Shown: positions 52,675 to 61,723, numbered from the stretch's first letter. The stretch: DNA of 64,000 nt from an uncultured bacterium (GCA_905215935.1 CAJMRY010000004.1:62001-126000), one strand, 5' to 3'. The notes: generated by a model from the sequence alone, not told the origin. A program made the numbers and translations.

Positions 52675-54417
52675 ATGGATATAATAAGTGAAACTAGAAG
52701 TAAAATTAAAGATGTTTTAAACATACTTGGTTATGAAGATAATTTAGTATTAATACATTCTTCTAGTAGACCAGAACTAGGGCAATTTCAATATAACGGT
52801 GCTATGCAAATAGCAAAAAGTATGAAATCAAATCCAGTAGAAATAGCAAAGAAAATAGTGGAAAAACTGAATGAATATGATTGTTTTGAAAACTTAAATA
52901 TAGCAGGTCCTGGATTTATAAATATATCATTTAATTCTAAATATCTAGTTAAATATTTAAATGAAATTAGAGAAGATATTTCTTTAAATATAAAAAAATA
53001 TCCTAAAAAGAATATCTTTGTTGACTATGGAGGACCTAATGTTGCTAAAGCATTACATGTTGGTCATTTAAGAAGTAGTAATATTGGTGAAGCTTTAAAA
53101 AGACTTGCAAAGCTTGTTGGAAATGATGTTACCTGCGATGTTCATTTAGGAGACATAGGAAGACAATCTGGAATGGTTATTTATGGAATAAGAGAGAAAT
53201 TTCCAGAGCTTGTTTATTTTGATGATAAATATACAGGTGAATATCCAAAAGAATCACCTGTTACAAATGAGGAGTTAGAAAAGATATATCCAGAAATTAG
53301 CTTAAGGGCAAAAGAAGATGAAAAAGTAATGGAAGAAGTAAGAAATATTACAGCAGAACTGGATAGAGGGCATAAAGGATATAATCATTTATGGAATCAT
53401 ATAAAAAAAGTATCTATAGATAATATAAAGAAAACTTTGGATAAGATTAATGTTAGTTTTGAATTATGGGAGGGGGAAAGTGACTGTTATCCATATATAA
53501 ATGATGTTATAAAATTATTACGAAATAATAATTGTTTAGAAGAAAGTGAAGGGGCATATGTAGTATATGTAGGGGAAGATAATGATAAATTTGAAATACC
53601 ACCATTAATAGTTTTAAAGTCTGATGGAACAAGTTTATATGCAACAAGAGAGCTTGCAACTGTATATTCTAGAATAAAGAGATTTAATCCAGATGAAATT
53701 TGGTATGTTGTAGATAGTAGGCAAAGTATGTATTTTACACAAGTGTTTAGAACTTTATATAAATCTGGTATAGTAGATAATAAAACAAAATTAGAATTTA
53801 TTGGTTTTGGTACAATGAATGGAAAAGATGGAAAACCTTTTAAGACAAGAGATGGTGGAGTTATGAAACTAGAGACTTTACTTGAGGAAATAAAGAAAGA
53901 ATCAAATGAGTATTTAGAAAAAGAGGGAATAGAAGAAGCAGAAAAAGAGGAAATAGCAAATAAAGTTTCTGTTGCTGCACTAAAATATGCAGATTTATTA
54001 CCTAATCGTGAAAAGGATTATGTATTTGATTTAAAGAAATTTAGTTCTTTAGAAGGAAAAACAGGACCATATGTTATTTATTCATGCATTAGAATTAAAT
54101 CATTAATTAAAAAAAGTGGTGAAGATAACTATAAAATAGCCCGTATTTATAGTAAAACAGAAAGAGATATTATTACAAAAATATTAGAAATGTCTATAGT
54201 AATAGATTCAAGTTATAGAAATAAGACTTTGAGTGATATTACAGAATATTTATATGAGTTAGATAGTTTGTATAATAAATTTTACTCAGAAAATAGAATT
54301 ATAACAGAGTTAGATGAAGATAAAAGAAAGTCTTGGCTTGCAATTTCTGAATTAGTATATAAGGTAAATAAATTATTGTTAGATACTTTGGCTATTGAGA
54401 TTCCAGAGAAGATGTAA
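52675..54417 (+). CDS. argS: Arginyl-tRNA synthetase
   Basis: A 580-residue class I enzyme charging tRNA-Arg. N-terminal Add-1 domain, HIGH-type motif HVGHLRSSNIGEA (about residues 129-141), catalytic domain and the all-alpha DALR anticodon domain at the C-terminus (GPYVIYSCIRIKSLI onward). Of interest because CGG appears not to function as a normal Arg codon here; the gene itself contains no in-frame CGG. Shine-Dalgarno GAGGG. Confidence 0.96.
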   Translation: MDIISETRSKIKDVLNILGYEDNLVLIHSSSRPELGQFQYNGAMQIAKSMKSNPVEIAKKIVEKLNEYDCFENLNIAGPGFINISFNSKYLVKYLNEIREDISLNIKKYPKKNIFVDYGGPNVAKALHVGHLRSSNIGEALKRLAKLVGNDVTCDVHLGDIGRQSGMVIYGIREKFPELVYFDDKYTGEYPKESPVTNEELEKIYPEISLRAKEDEKVMEEVRNITAELDRGHKGYNHLWNHIKKVSIDNIKKTLDKINVSFELWEGESDCYPYINDVIKLLRNNNCLEESEGAYVVYVGEDNDKFEIPPLIVLKSDGTSLYATRELATVYSRIKRFNPDEIWYVVDSRQSMYFTQVFRTLYKSGIVDNKTKLEFIGFGTMNGKDGKPFKTRDGGVMKLETLLEEIKKESNEYLEKEGIEEAEKEEIANKVSVAALKYADLLPNREKDYVFDLKKFSSLEGKTGPYVIYSCIRIKSLIKKSGEDNYKIARIYSKTERDIITKILEMSIVIDSSYRNKTLSDITEYLYELDSLYNKFYSENRIITELDEDKRKSWLAISELVYKVNKLLLDTLAIEIPEKM

Positions 54418-54570
54418 ATATCCCTCTATCACAGACAACTGGCACAAAATTTATATTAGAGTATTAAGTAGTAACAGAATATGTATTTTGGTGACTGTGA
54501 TAGATATTCTATAGTTAGTATGATAAATGTAAGGTTTTAATAATTATATTGCAAGTAGCAGTTTGGGGAT

Positions 54571-54780
54571 TGAGAGATAATGTTACCGCATGGAAATAGG
54601 TTGTTATATATTTTTTAAAAACCAATCTTGAAGCGTGGCGGGCGAGTAGTAGGAATTAGTTTTATACCACGCAGTATATTGCAGAGGAAGGCTATAGCTT
54701 AGTACCATCGGCGATTGGTTTTTAAAAAATATATAACAACCTATTTCTATGCTAGTATGTGCTTTTAGGTAAGTTGTAAT
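54571..54780 (+). ncRNA. Structured RNA element, copy B
   Basis: Second copy of the element at 51301-51501: ATGTTACC, a perfect 33-bp arm (AAATAGG...ACCAAT, 54594-54626, with 54714-54746), core TTGAAGCGTGGCGGGCGAG and ACCACGC, and 3' GCTAGTAT. It lies in the gap between the convergent argS and CAP genes. The arm shares no sequence with copy A yet stays paired, a strong sign of selected structure. Confidence 0.7.
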
Positions 54781-54792
54781 TGAGTATTATAT

Positions 54793-55584
54793 TTATTTTC
54801 CAATAAACATTTGTACATACATTTTTCCATATTTAGGACTAGAAACAACACCAATACCAGTATAATTAAAACTGCTATTTAATATATTTGCTTTATGTCC
54901 TGAAGAATTCATCCATGCATTTACAGCTGCGCTATTACTAGAATTTCCAGCAATGTTTTCGCCAGCTGTTTTATAGGATATTTTGAAACTCTTTAGCATA
55001 TCAAAAGGTGAGCCGTAAGTAGGTGAAGTATGCGAAAAATAGTTATTATTTACCATATCTTGAGCTTTAATTCTTGCTACTTTTTGAACTTCTGGATCAA
55101 TTGTTAATGCTTTTAATCCATTATTTGTTCTTTGCTTATTTATTAAATCAAATACTTCTTTTTCATCAGTTGTCAAATTATAGTTTTGTGCATTTGTATT
55201 ATTACCAGTAGAGCCAGTGTTAGAACCAGTACCAGTTCCTATGTTATTATTATTTCCTGTACTGTTTGGATATATAGGTTTTACATATTTTTTACTAACA
55301 GCACCAACATAATCACCTTCTACTTGAACAATATACCAATCTCCAACACCTGCAAATACACGAATATATTCATTCTTATTAACAGTAGTTACAACACCAT
55401 ATCCAGTTCCAGGACCACTACGAACATTTAGTTTTGTAGCTGTAACAAGACCAGTAGAAAAGTCTAGTTTATAGTAGTGCTGCATACCAAAAGATGTAGA
55501 AAATGTACAAAATGTAATTATAAAAGTTAAAAATATGCTACTTATAATAAGTAGTTTATTTTTTTTAATACGAATTACTTTCAT
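54793..55584 (-). CDS. Secreted SH3-CAP domain protein
   Basis: A 263-residue exported protein: signal peptide (about residues 1-32), bacterial SH3 domain (TKLNVRSGPGTGYGVVTTV, about 48-105), an Asn/Gly/Thr-rich linker, then a CAP/SCP domain (INKQRTNNGLKAL; ARIKAQDMV; YFSHTSPTYG; GENIAGN; GHKANIL). Related to YkwD/SafA-type spore or wall proteins. Substrate unknown. GGGGG ribosome site. Confidence 0.9.
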   Translation of the reverse strand: MKVIRIKKNKLLIISSIFLTFIITFCTFSTSFGMQHYYKLDFSTGLVTATKLNVRSGPGTGYGVVTTVNKNEYIRVFAGVGDWYIVQVEGDYVGAVSKKYVKPIYPNSTGNNNNIGTGTGSNTGSTGNNTNAQNYNLTTDEKEVFDLINKQRTNNGLKALTIDPEVQKVARIKAQDMVNNNYFSHTSPTYGSPFDMLKSFKISYKTAGENIAGNSSNSAAVNAWMNSSGHKANILNSSFNYTGIGVVSSPKYGKMYVQMFIGK

Positions 55585-55746
55585 GAAAAAATCCCCCTAA
55601 ATCGTTTATACTTCAAGTTTATACGATAAGAATGTCCAATATTACAGAAAAATGAAGAAATGATAAACTATTTGAAAATAATATTGTCTTAATTTGAAAG
55701 ATATGGTAACATTAAATTAATAAGTAAAAGTAGGTAATATTTTGAA

Positions 55747-55854
55747 ATGAAAAAGTTAATGACTAGATTAGACTATAATGAGTATACGGATTATATTTTT
55801 AGAGGAAATCCTTATTTTGGTGATAATGATGACTGTTCCAATGACTATATTTAG
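55747..55854 (+). CDS. 35-aa possible peptide upstream of the radical SAM gene
   Basis: MKKLMTRLDYNEYTDYIFRG followed by an Asp/Asn-rich tail with one Cys. The ribosome site is weak. It could be a precursor for the nearby radical SAM enzyme or a spurious frame; it overlaps the 55826 ORF. Confidence 0.25.
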   Translation: MKKLMTRLDYNEYTDYIFRGNPYFGDNDDCSNDYI

Positions 55855-55951
55855 ATACTTAATAAAAAATAAAGAAAAAATTATCTTAAGAGTTATAATG
55901 TTATTATTATTGTCAGCATTAATGATATTAATTGAAGTAGATTTACTTTAG
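55826..55951 (+). CDS. 41-aa single-span membrane peptide
   Basis: MMTVPMTIFRYLIKNKEKII then a hydrophobic helix (LRVIMLLLLSALMILI) ending EVDLL. AGAGGA lies upstream at some distance. It ends 13 bases before the radical SAM gene and may be co-transcribed. No family recognised. Confidence 0.35.
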   Translation: MMTVPMTIFRYLIKNKEKIILRVIMLLLLSALMILIEVDLL

Positions 55952-55964
55952 AAAGTGAAAAGAT

Positions 55965-57053
55965 ATGTTAAAAAAAATTTACAAATTAGGTGAAATAGAA
56001 TTATTAAAAAAATATAAAGAAAAAGAACTAAAAAATCATACATTAATAGATTTATTTTGGGAGTGTACATTAACATGTAATGCTAAATGTAAGCATTGTG
56101 GAAGTAGTGCAGAAAAGAAAAAATACGAAGGAGAGTTAACTACTAGAGAAATAAAAGATGCATTTAAGCAAATTGCAAATGATATGGATGCAAGTAAAAT
56201 TTTAATTAATGTAACAGGAGGAGAGCCTTTAGTAAGAAGTGACCTTTGTGAAGTAATGCAATATGCAACTTGTGATTTGGGATTTCATTGGGGAATGACT
56301 ACAAATGGAATATTGTTAAATGATACAAATATAGAAAAATTAAAGAAGGCTAATATGGAAACTATTTCCATTAGTATAGATGGATTAGAAAAAACACATG
56401 ATGAATTTAGAGGTGTGCCAGGTTCATATAAAATAATAACAAATAATATAAAAAGACTAAGAGAAGCAGGATTTGTAAAACATCTACAAGTAACTACTGT
56501 ATTTAATAAAACAAATATAAATGAAATAGAAGAATTATATAAGGTTATGTTAGACTTAGGATTAGATTCATGGAGATTAGGAGTAATGGATCCAATAGGT
56601 AGAGCAAATAAAAACAAAAAATTACTTTTAAATGGAGAAGAAATAAAAAGATTACTAGATTTTATAATGGCAAATAGAAAGAATAAAAAGCTTGAATTAG
56701 ATTATGCTTGTCCAGGTTTTTTAGGATTAAAGTACGAAAAAGAAGTAAGACCATATTATTTTTATTGTAGAACAGGTATTAATGTAGCAAGTATTTTGTA
56801 TAATGGAGATTTATTTGTATGTCCTAATGTTCCAAGAAGAAAAGAATTAATTCAAGGAAATATAAGAAAAGATAATTTTAAAGATATTTGGGATAATAAG
56901 TATATAGCCTTTCGTAAAAAGGATAGAACAAAATGTGATGAATGTGCTAAATGTGAAAATTGGGAAGAGTGCCTAGGTGGTGCATATCATACTTGGAATT
57001 TTGAAGAAAATAAACAAAATCAATGTACATATAAGATGATTTATGGAAGGTAG
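55965..57053 (+). CDS. Radical SAM/SPASM-domain protein
   Basis: A 362-residue enzyme. CTLTCNAKCKHC carries the CxxxCxxC site for the SAM-cleaving 4Fe-4S cluster; TGGEPL binds SAM. The C-terminal SPASM region has many Cys (CPGF, CRTG, CPNV, CDECAKCENWEEC, then C) for auxiliary clusters. SPASM enzymes usually modify peptides or proteins. Neighbours are small membrane ORFs, so a peptide-modifying role is possible but unproven. Confidence 0.85.
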   Translation: MLKKIYKLGEIELLKKYKEKELKNHTLIDLFWECTLTCNAKCKHCGSSAEKKKYEGELTTREIKDAFKQIANDMDASKILINVTGGEPLVRSDLCEVMQYATCDLGFHWGMTTNGILLNDTNIEKLKKANMETISISIDGLEKTHDEFRGVPGSYKIITNNIKRLREAGFVKHLQVTTVFNKTNINEIEELYKVMLDLGLDSWRLGVMDPIGRANKNKKLLLNGEEIKRLLDFIMANRKNKKLELDYACPGFLGLKYEKEVRPYYFYCRTGINVASILYNGDLFVCPNVPRRKELIQGNIRKDNFKDIWDNKYIAFRKKDRTKCDECAKCENWEECLGGAYHTWNFEENKQNQCTYKMIYGR

Positions 57054-57062
57054 GGGATGGTT

Positions 57063-57395
57063 ATGAAAGATAAGATAAAGAAATTAATGGTAGCAATTGT
57101 GGGATTTTTTGGAGTGATGAAGTCAAATATAGTAAAAGCTATATCAATGACTGAATTCAAAGATTTTCCTATACAATCATATTATGGTGTGAAAAAAGTA
57201 CCAGATTATTCATTAATAATGTTTTTTTCTTTTTTAATAAGTATTCCTATTGTATTAATTATGGGACTAATAATTTATATAAAAAGGAGTGAAAAGAGTA
57301 AGAAAAAAAGTATTATAATAAAAATAATTATAGTATTATTGGCATTTTTATTACTATATTTAGTTATGAACTTGGTTAGTAATGTTATATTGTAA
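57063..57395 (+). CDS. Small membrane protein after the radical SAM gene
   Basis: A 110-residue protein with a hydrophobic N-terminus (LMVAIVGFFGVMKSNIVKA, signal-like) and two further membrane helices (SLIMFFSFLISIPIVLIMG; IIIKIIIVLLAFLLLYLVM). GGGGATGG precedes it; ATG 57057 is an alternative start. It is 9 bases after the radical SAM gene, hence co-transcribed. No family recognised. Confidence 0.6.
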   Translation: MKDKIKKLMVAIVGFFGVMKSNIVKAISMTEFKDFPIQSYYGVKKVPDYSLIMFFSFLISIPIVLIMGLIIYIKRSEKSKKKSIIIKIIIVLLAFLLLYLVMNLVSNVIL

Positions 57396-57423
57396 TAAAT
57401 TTAATAAGAAATAACATAAATCT

Positions 57424-57466
57424 CCTAAAATAAGCATAAAATTAAATAGCTTATTTTAGGGGGTTT
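57424..57466 (+). promoter_or_regulatory. Hairpin overlapping the ribosome site of the PdaB-like gene
   Basis: Perfect stem CCTAAAATAAGC (57424-57435) / GCTTATTTTAGG (57449-57460), immediately followed by GGGTTTTT and ATG 57469. It can end the upstream transcript and also hide part of the AGGGGG Shine-Dalgarno. Confidence 0.6.
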
Positions 57467-57468
57467 TT

Positions 57469-58248
57469 ATGTTTATAGTATTTAATAAAGAAAAGATATA
57501 TTCATATGTTATAGCTTTAAGCACAATTGTAATTTTATTTATTATGGCATCTACTATAATTAATAGAAAAGATGGGATAATTGCTACATCAGCGTCCAGT
57601 AAGCAACTACCAGTATATAGTGTAGATACTAAAGAAAAAAAGGTAGCATTAACAATGAATTGTGCTTGGAATGCAGATGATATAGACAGGATTCTAGATA
57701 CATTATCGAAAAATAAGATACATATTACTTTTTTTATGGTAGGTGACTGGGTTGATAAGTATCCAGAATATGTTAAAAAAATATCAGATAATGGTCATGA
57801 AATTGCAAATCACTCAAACACACATCCACATGTTAATCAGTTAAATATAGATAAAAATATAGAACAAATAAAATTATGTAGTGAGAAAATCGAAAAAATT
57901 ACAGGAAATAAAACTACATTATATAGAGGTCCATATGGAGAATATAATGATACTGTAATTAGTGCTGCAAATGAACTTAAACATACAACTATACAGTGGA
58001 ATTTAGATACATTAGATTATACAGGATTAACTGGTGAGGAAATGTGGAAAAGGTTAGATTCGAAATTATCAAACGGAAGTATTATTTTATCACATAATGG
58101 AACAAAACATACAGCGGATAGCTTAGAATTATTGCTTCACAATATAAAAGAAAAAGGATATGAAATAGTAACTGTATCTGAATTAATATATAAAGATAAT
58201 TATGTTATTGATGCAAATGGAATGCAAAAACAAATTAAAAATGAATAA
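57469..58248 (+). CDS. PdaB-like polysaccharide deacetylase with altered catalytic motif
   Basis: A 259-residue protein: signal-anchor (about residues 12-31) and a NodB-type domain (KKVALTMNCAWNADD; FFMVGDWVDKYP; EIANHSNTHPH; RGPYGEYN; IILSHNG). The metal His pair HSNTH is kept, but motif 1, normally TFDxxW with the catalytic Asp, reads TMNCAW, with Asn at that Asp position. This may weaken or abolish deacetylation. Otherwise it resembles the sporulation PdaB group in length and order. Confidence 0.82.
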   Translation: MFIVFNKEKIYSYVIALSTIVILFIMASTIINRKDGIIATSASSKQLPVYSVDTKEKKVALTMNCAWNADDIDRILDTLSKNKIHITFFMVGDWVDKYPEYVKKISDNGHEIANHSNTHPHVNQLNIDKNIEQIKLCSEKIEKITGNKTTLYRGPYGEYNDTVISAANELKHTTIQWNLDTLDYTGLTGEEMWKRLDSKLSNGSIILSHNGTKHTADSLELLLHNIKEKGYEIVTVSELIYKDNYVIDANGMQKQIKNE

Positions 58249-58296
58249 ATTAATAATAAAAAGATATAATAAATATATAAAATAAGGAGAGAACTG

Positions 58297-58797
58297 ATGA
58301 TTTTTATTGGTATTGTTACAGATACAAAAAGTGAAAATTATATAAAGAGAATTCAAAATGGTAATGATATTTTTAATAAATATCATATTATATTTATTAA
58401 AGAAAAAAGCATTGATAACATTAAAAATATAAAATTTGAAACAATAATTATTAACCGTAAATTTAATGAAGAGCAGTCTTTAAATAAGTTAATTGCAAAA
58501 TCAAAATATCTAATAATTAATGAAGATATAGATATGGCAATTGGTTTATTAAATGATGTTAATTCTAATATAATAACATATGGTTTTAATTCGAAATCGA
58601 CAATAACAATGTCTAGTGTAACAGAAGATAGTATTCAAATTTGTGTGCAAAGAAATATTTTAAGCAAACAAAATGAAATAGAGCAACAAGAAATTAGTTT
58701 AAATAAAGAAGCGGAAAGTGATGTTTATGATATTATGTTATTAATATCTATGCTTTTGATATATGATAAAAATGATATAAAGCAAGTAAAATTCTAG
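58297..58797 (+). CDS. Hypothetical protein
   Basis: A 166-residue soluble protein with alternating strand/helix pattern: MIFIGIVTDTKSENYI, NIKFETIIINRKF, YLIINEDIDMAIGLL, NIITYGFNSKSTITMSS, and a C-terminal hydrophobic helix (DIMLLISMLLIYD). The ITYGFN segment is reminiscent of Mur-ligase C-terminal domains, but this is weak. AAGGAGAG Shine-Dalgarno. Confidence 0.65.
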   Translation: MIFIGIVTDTKSENYIKRIQNGNDIFNKYHIIFIKEKSIDNIKNIKFETIIINRKFNEEQSLNKLIAKSKYLIINEDIDMAIGLLNDVNSNIITYGFNSKSTITMSSVTEDSIQICVQRNILSKQNEIEQQEISLNKEAESDVYDIMLLISMLLIYDKNDIKQVKF

Positions 58798-58966
58798 AAA
58801 ATTGAAAGATGATTAACAAAAAAAACAAAAAAATAGAAAAAATTAACTTTTTATGTAGACAAAACCAAAAAAGTAGAGTATAATAGAAAATATGAAATAT
58901 ATTCTAAAAAGATAACACTATGAATAAAATACTAGTAAGATAAACAAATAAGGGGAGGAAAATAAA

Positions 58967-59659
58967 TTGAATACAAATTATTCAGATAATAACCACATTG
59001 TTTTAGTGGGAAAGGTAACAAGTGACAAAAGATTTAGTCATGAAATTTATGGAGAAAAGTTTTACATATTTGATTTAAGTGTACCACGTTTAAGTGGTAA
59101 TGCAGACATTATACCAGTAACAGTATCAGAAAGACTTTTAACAATTGATGAATTAACAATCGATAAAAAAATAACAGTAGAAGGACAATTCAGATCATAT
59201 AATAGTTATGAAAATGAAAAAAACAGATTGGTATTAACGGTATTTGCAAAAGATGTTAAATTTGTAGAAAATCAAGAAGAAGAACTTCAAGTAAGCAAAG
59301 ACTTTATCTCAAATGAAGTAATATTAAATGGTTACATATGTAAAAAACCAATTTACAGACAAACACCATTTGGAAGAGAAATATCTGATATATTATTAGC
59401 TGTAAACAGAGCATATAATAAATCTGATTACATTCCTTGTATAGCATGGGGAAGAAATGCTAGATTCTGTGAAAATATGGAAGTTGGAACAGAAGTGAAA
59501 ATTGTTGGTAGAGTTCAATCTAGAACTTATGAAAAGAAATTTGAAGATGGAACTACTCAAACAAAAATAGCTTATGAAGTATCAGTTTCAAGTTTAGAAA
59601 TAGTAAATCAAGAAGATAATGAAAATGAAAAAATAGAAGAAAATCAAGAAGCAATGTAA
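58967..59659 (+). CDS. ssb: Single-stranded DNA-binding protein with two OB folds
   Basis: A 230-residue protein: two successive OB-fold segments (about residues 9-98, NHIVLVGKVTSDKRF; and about 110-215, NEVILNGYICKKPIYRQ, YIPCIAWGRNARF) and an acidic C-terminal tail (NEKIEENQEAM) rather than the usual DDDIPF-type tip. The double OB layout is not the classic 150-170-residue SSB; it may be a primosomal-type or Clostridia-specific variant. TTG start with GGGGAGG. Confidence 0.8.
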   Translation: MNTNYSDNNHIVLVGKVTSDKRFSHEIYGEKFYIFDLSVPRLSGNADIIPVTVSERLLTIDELTIDKKITVEGQFRSYNSYENEKNRLVLTVFAKDVKFVENQEEELQVSKDFISNEVILNGYICKKPIYRQTPFGREISDILLAVNRAYNKSDYIPCIAWGRNARFCENMEVGTEVKIVGRVQSRTYEKKFEDGTTQTKIAYEVSVSSLEIVNQEDNENEKIEENQEAM

Positions 59660-59676
59660 AAAAGATACCAAAAGGT

Positions 59677-59770
59677 GTCAAAAGGGACGGGTTGCCAAAA
59701 GGGACGGGGTATATTGACAATTTAAATTGTCAATATACCCCGTCCCTTTTGGCAACCCGTCCCTTTTGGC
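59677..59770. repeat. 94-bp near-perfect palindromic element
   Basis: Two 47-nt arms centred at 59723/59724 with one mismatch (a T-G pair). Each arm has two copies of GCCAAAAGGGACGGG (the outer one imperfect) and an AT inner part. It is far more GC-rich than its surroundings. Followed by T8 it may end ssb transcription; it looks like a mobile palindromic repeat. I see no second copy in the window. Confidence 0.85.
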
Positions 59771-59771
59771 A

Positions 59772-59936
59772 TTATTTTTTTTCTTCTGGAATAATAATAT
59801 TTTTTTTCTTTTCTTCAATTTTTGGTCTTTCAATTTCTAAATGATCATAAACTGGAGAAATATCTATTTTTCCATTACCTGAAACAACTTTTATTTTTTT
59901 CTTATTATCTTTTTTTTCTTTTTTATCATTAGACAT
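59772..59936 (-). CDS. 54-aa lysine-rich hypothetical protein
   Basis: MSNDKKEKKDNKKKIKVVSG, a short middle (KIDISPVYDHLEIERP) and a charged end. Poly-A/T tracts make this frame partly composition-driven. A TAGGATG lies about 12 bases upstream. It ends 2 bases from the palindrome. Real but unknown, or spurious; uncertain. Confidence 0.45.
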   Translation of the reverse strand: MSNDKKEKKDNKKKIKVVSGNGKIDISPVYDHLEIERPKIEEKKKNIIIPEEKK

Positions 59937-60174
59937 AAATTAACACATCCTAACTTTCATTTTTTATTAATATTAGCATAAAGGGGGGGATAATTCAATA
60001 TGAAATTGAAAAATAAAGTAAAAGTTAATGATTAATTGGAGGGTTTAAGATTTGATTTCAAAATTCTAAATGTTAAAGTATATACTTGTAACAAGTAAAA
60101 TGAATTAAAGGCAGTCTTGACATAAAAAAAAATGAATGTAATAATATATGCATATTAAGAAAGAGGTTAAAAAG

Positions 60175-60741
60175 ATGGAAATAGACAAAATGAAAGCAAT
60201 TATTGAAGCAATATTATTTTCTGCAGGTAGACCTGTTGAAACTAAAGAATTTATGTCTGCTCTTGAAATTAGTTTTGAAGCAGTACAAGATGTTATGGAA
60301 GATATGAGAAATGAATATAAAATTCAGAAAAGAGGACTAGAATTAGTTAAAACTGATGATTCATATCAGTTATGTACTAAGAAAGAATATTATGAATATA
60401 TTTATCCAGTATTTGATAAAAGAAGCAAGCCTAATTTATCACAAGCAGCATTAGAAGTCTTATCGATTATTGCATATAATCCTAAAATTACAAGAGCAGA
60501 AATTGAGCAAATTCGTGGAGTAAATTCAGATGGAACTTTATATAAGTTGTTGGAATATGAATTAATACAAGATGTGGGAAAACTAGATGCACCAGGTAGA
60601 CCAACAATATATTCTGTAACAAGCAACTTTTTAAAAATGTTTGGACTTACAAATTTAGAAGAGCTACCAGAATTACCAAGATATAAAATAGATGAAAATG
60701 AACAAATAGTAATAGATGATTTAGTGGAAGAAAAAGAATAA
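60175..60741 (+). CDS. scpB: Chromosome segregation protein ScpB
   Basis: A 188-residue winged-helix subunit of the SMC-ScpAB condensin. IIEAILFSAGRPVE at the start, LSQAALEVLSIIAYNPKITRAEIE and DAPGRPTIYSVT are hallmarks. ATG 60175 has AAGAGG; the upstream in-frame start at 60148 lacks one. scpA is not in the window. The gap 59937-60174 shows nothing further. Confidence 0.94.
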   Translation: MEIDKMKAIIEAILFSAGRPVETKEFMSALEISFEAVQDVMEDMRNEYKIQKRGLELVKTDDSYQLCTKKEYYEYIYPVFDKRSKPNLSQAALEVLSIIAYNPKITRAEIEQIRGVNSDGTLYKLLEYELIQDVGKLDAPGRPTIYSVTSNFLKMFGLTNLEELPELPRYKIDENEQIVIDDLVEEKE

Positions 60742-60843
60742 GCACAAGCGAATTTAGGAAATGAGTAAGTTGAATATTACTTTAATATAATTTCAAAACA
60801 TATTTAGATAAATAAAATATAAAAAAGATTGGAGTGGTATTAA

Positions 60844-61338
60844 ATGGATAAAACTATAAGAAAAGCAGTAAGATGTTATTTGTTAAAAGACAATAAAGTA
60901 GTTGTTACAAAATATAAAAAAGGAAATAGAAAAGAAGGGTATTATGATATACCAGGAGGCAAAATAGAATATGGAGAATTACCAAAACAAACAGCTATTA
61001 GAGAAATGAAAGAGGAAACAGGAATAGATATTGAAAACCCAGATTATAGAGGAAATATGATAATTGAATATCCTAATAGAATATTTGATTTTGATGTATT
61101 TATATGTACTGACTGTAAGGGAGAACCACAAGAATTTGAAGAAAATACATCGTTGTGGATAGATATCAATGAGTTGCTGCAAAAAGAAAAAGTACTATCT
61201 AATATAATGTTGTTAGACAGATTCTTTATAAAAGGATTATTATATGAAGATATAAAATTCAATATGTATATTAAAGTAGATGAAGATGAAAATATATTGG
61301 AAACAAGATTTTCTTGTAACAAAGAGGAGTTGAATTGA
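60844..61338 (+). CDS. Nudix hydrolase
   Basis: A 164-residue pyrophosphohydrolase. The Nudix box GGKIEYGELPKQTAIREMKEETGID (residues about 39-63) has all G, E, RE and EE positions. N-terminal RKAVRCYLLKDNKVVVTKY is the first strand pair. Substrate unknown. GGAGTGG upstream of ATG; followed in 4 bases by a HIT gene, suggesting a nucleotide clean-up pair. Confidence 0.9.
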   Translation: MDKTIRKAVRCYLLKDNKVVVTKYKKGNRKEGYYDIPGGKIEYGELPKQTAIREMKEETGIDIENPDYRGNMIIEYPNRIFDFDVFICTDCKGEPQEFEENTSLWIDINELLQKEKVLSNIMLLDRFFIKGLLYEDIKFNMYIKVDEDENILETRFSCNKEELN

Positions 61339-61342
61339 AAAA

Positions 61343-61723
61343 ATGGAAAATTGCAGATTTTGTGAATTTTTAATGAGAAAAAAGTTTGATTTAGAAAATG
61401 AATTAGCATTTGCATTTTTGGACGAAAATCCGGTGAGTAAAGGACATACTATATTTATGACCAAAAGACATGTAAAAGATTTTTTTGAAACTACAATAGA
61501 AGAGAAAAACGCTATTTTTGAGTTAATAGATAAGGCAAAGAGTATTATTGATGAAAAATATAAACCAACAGGATATAATATTGGAATGAATTGTGGAGTT
61601 TCAGCAGGACAAACAGTAATGCATATTCATGTTCATTTGATACCAAGATATGATGGAGATGTTAAAAATCCGAGAGGAGGAGTAAGAGGAGTAATTCCTA
61701 AGAAAAAAGATTATTGTAATTAA
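61343..61723 (+). CDS. HIT-family nucleotide hydrolase/transferase
   Basis: A 126-residue histidine-triad protein: CRFCEF N-terminal Cys pair, then the triad MHIHVHLIPRY (catalytic middle His, about residue 98). It resembles Hit/HinT proteins cleaving nucleoside phosphoramidates. Shine-Dalgarno GAGGAG sits at the end of the Nudix gene; they are co-transcribed. Confidence 0.92.
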   Translation: MENCRFCEFLMRKKFDLENELAFAFLDENPVSKGHTIFMTKRHVKDFFETTIEEKNAIFELIDKAKSIIDEKYKPTGYNIGMNCGVSAGQTVMHIHVHLIPRYDGDVKNPRGGVRGVIPKKKDYCN

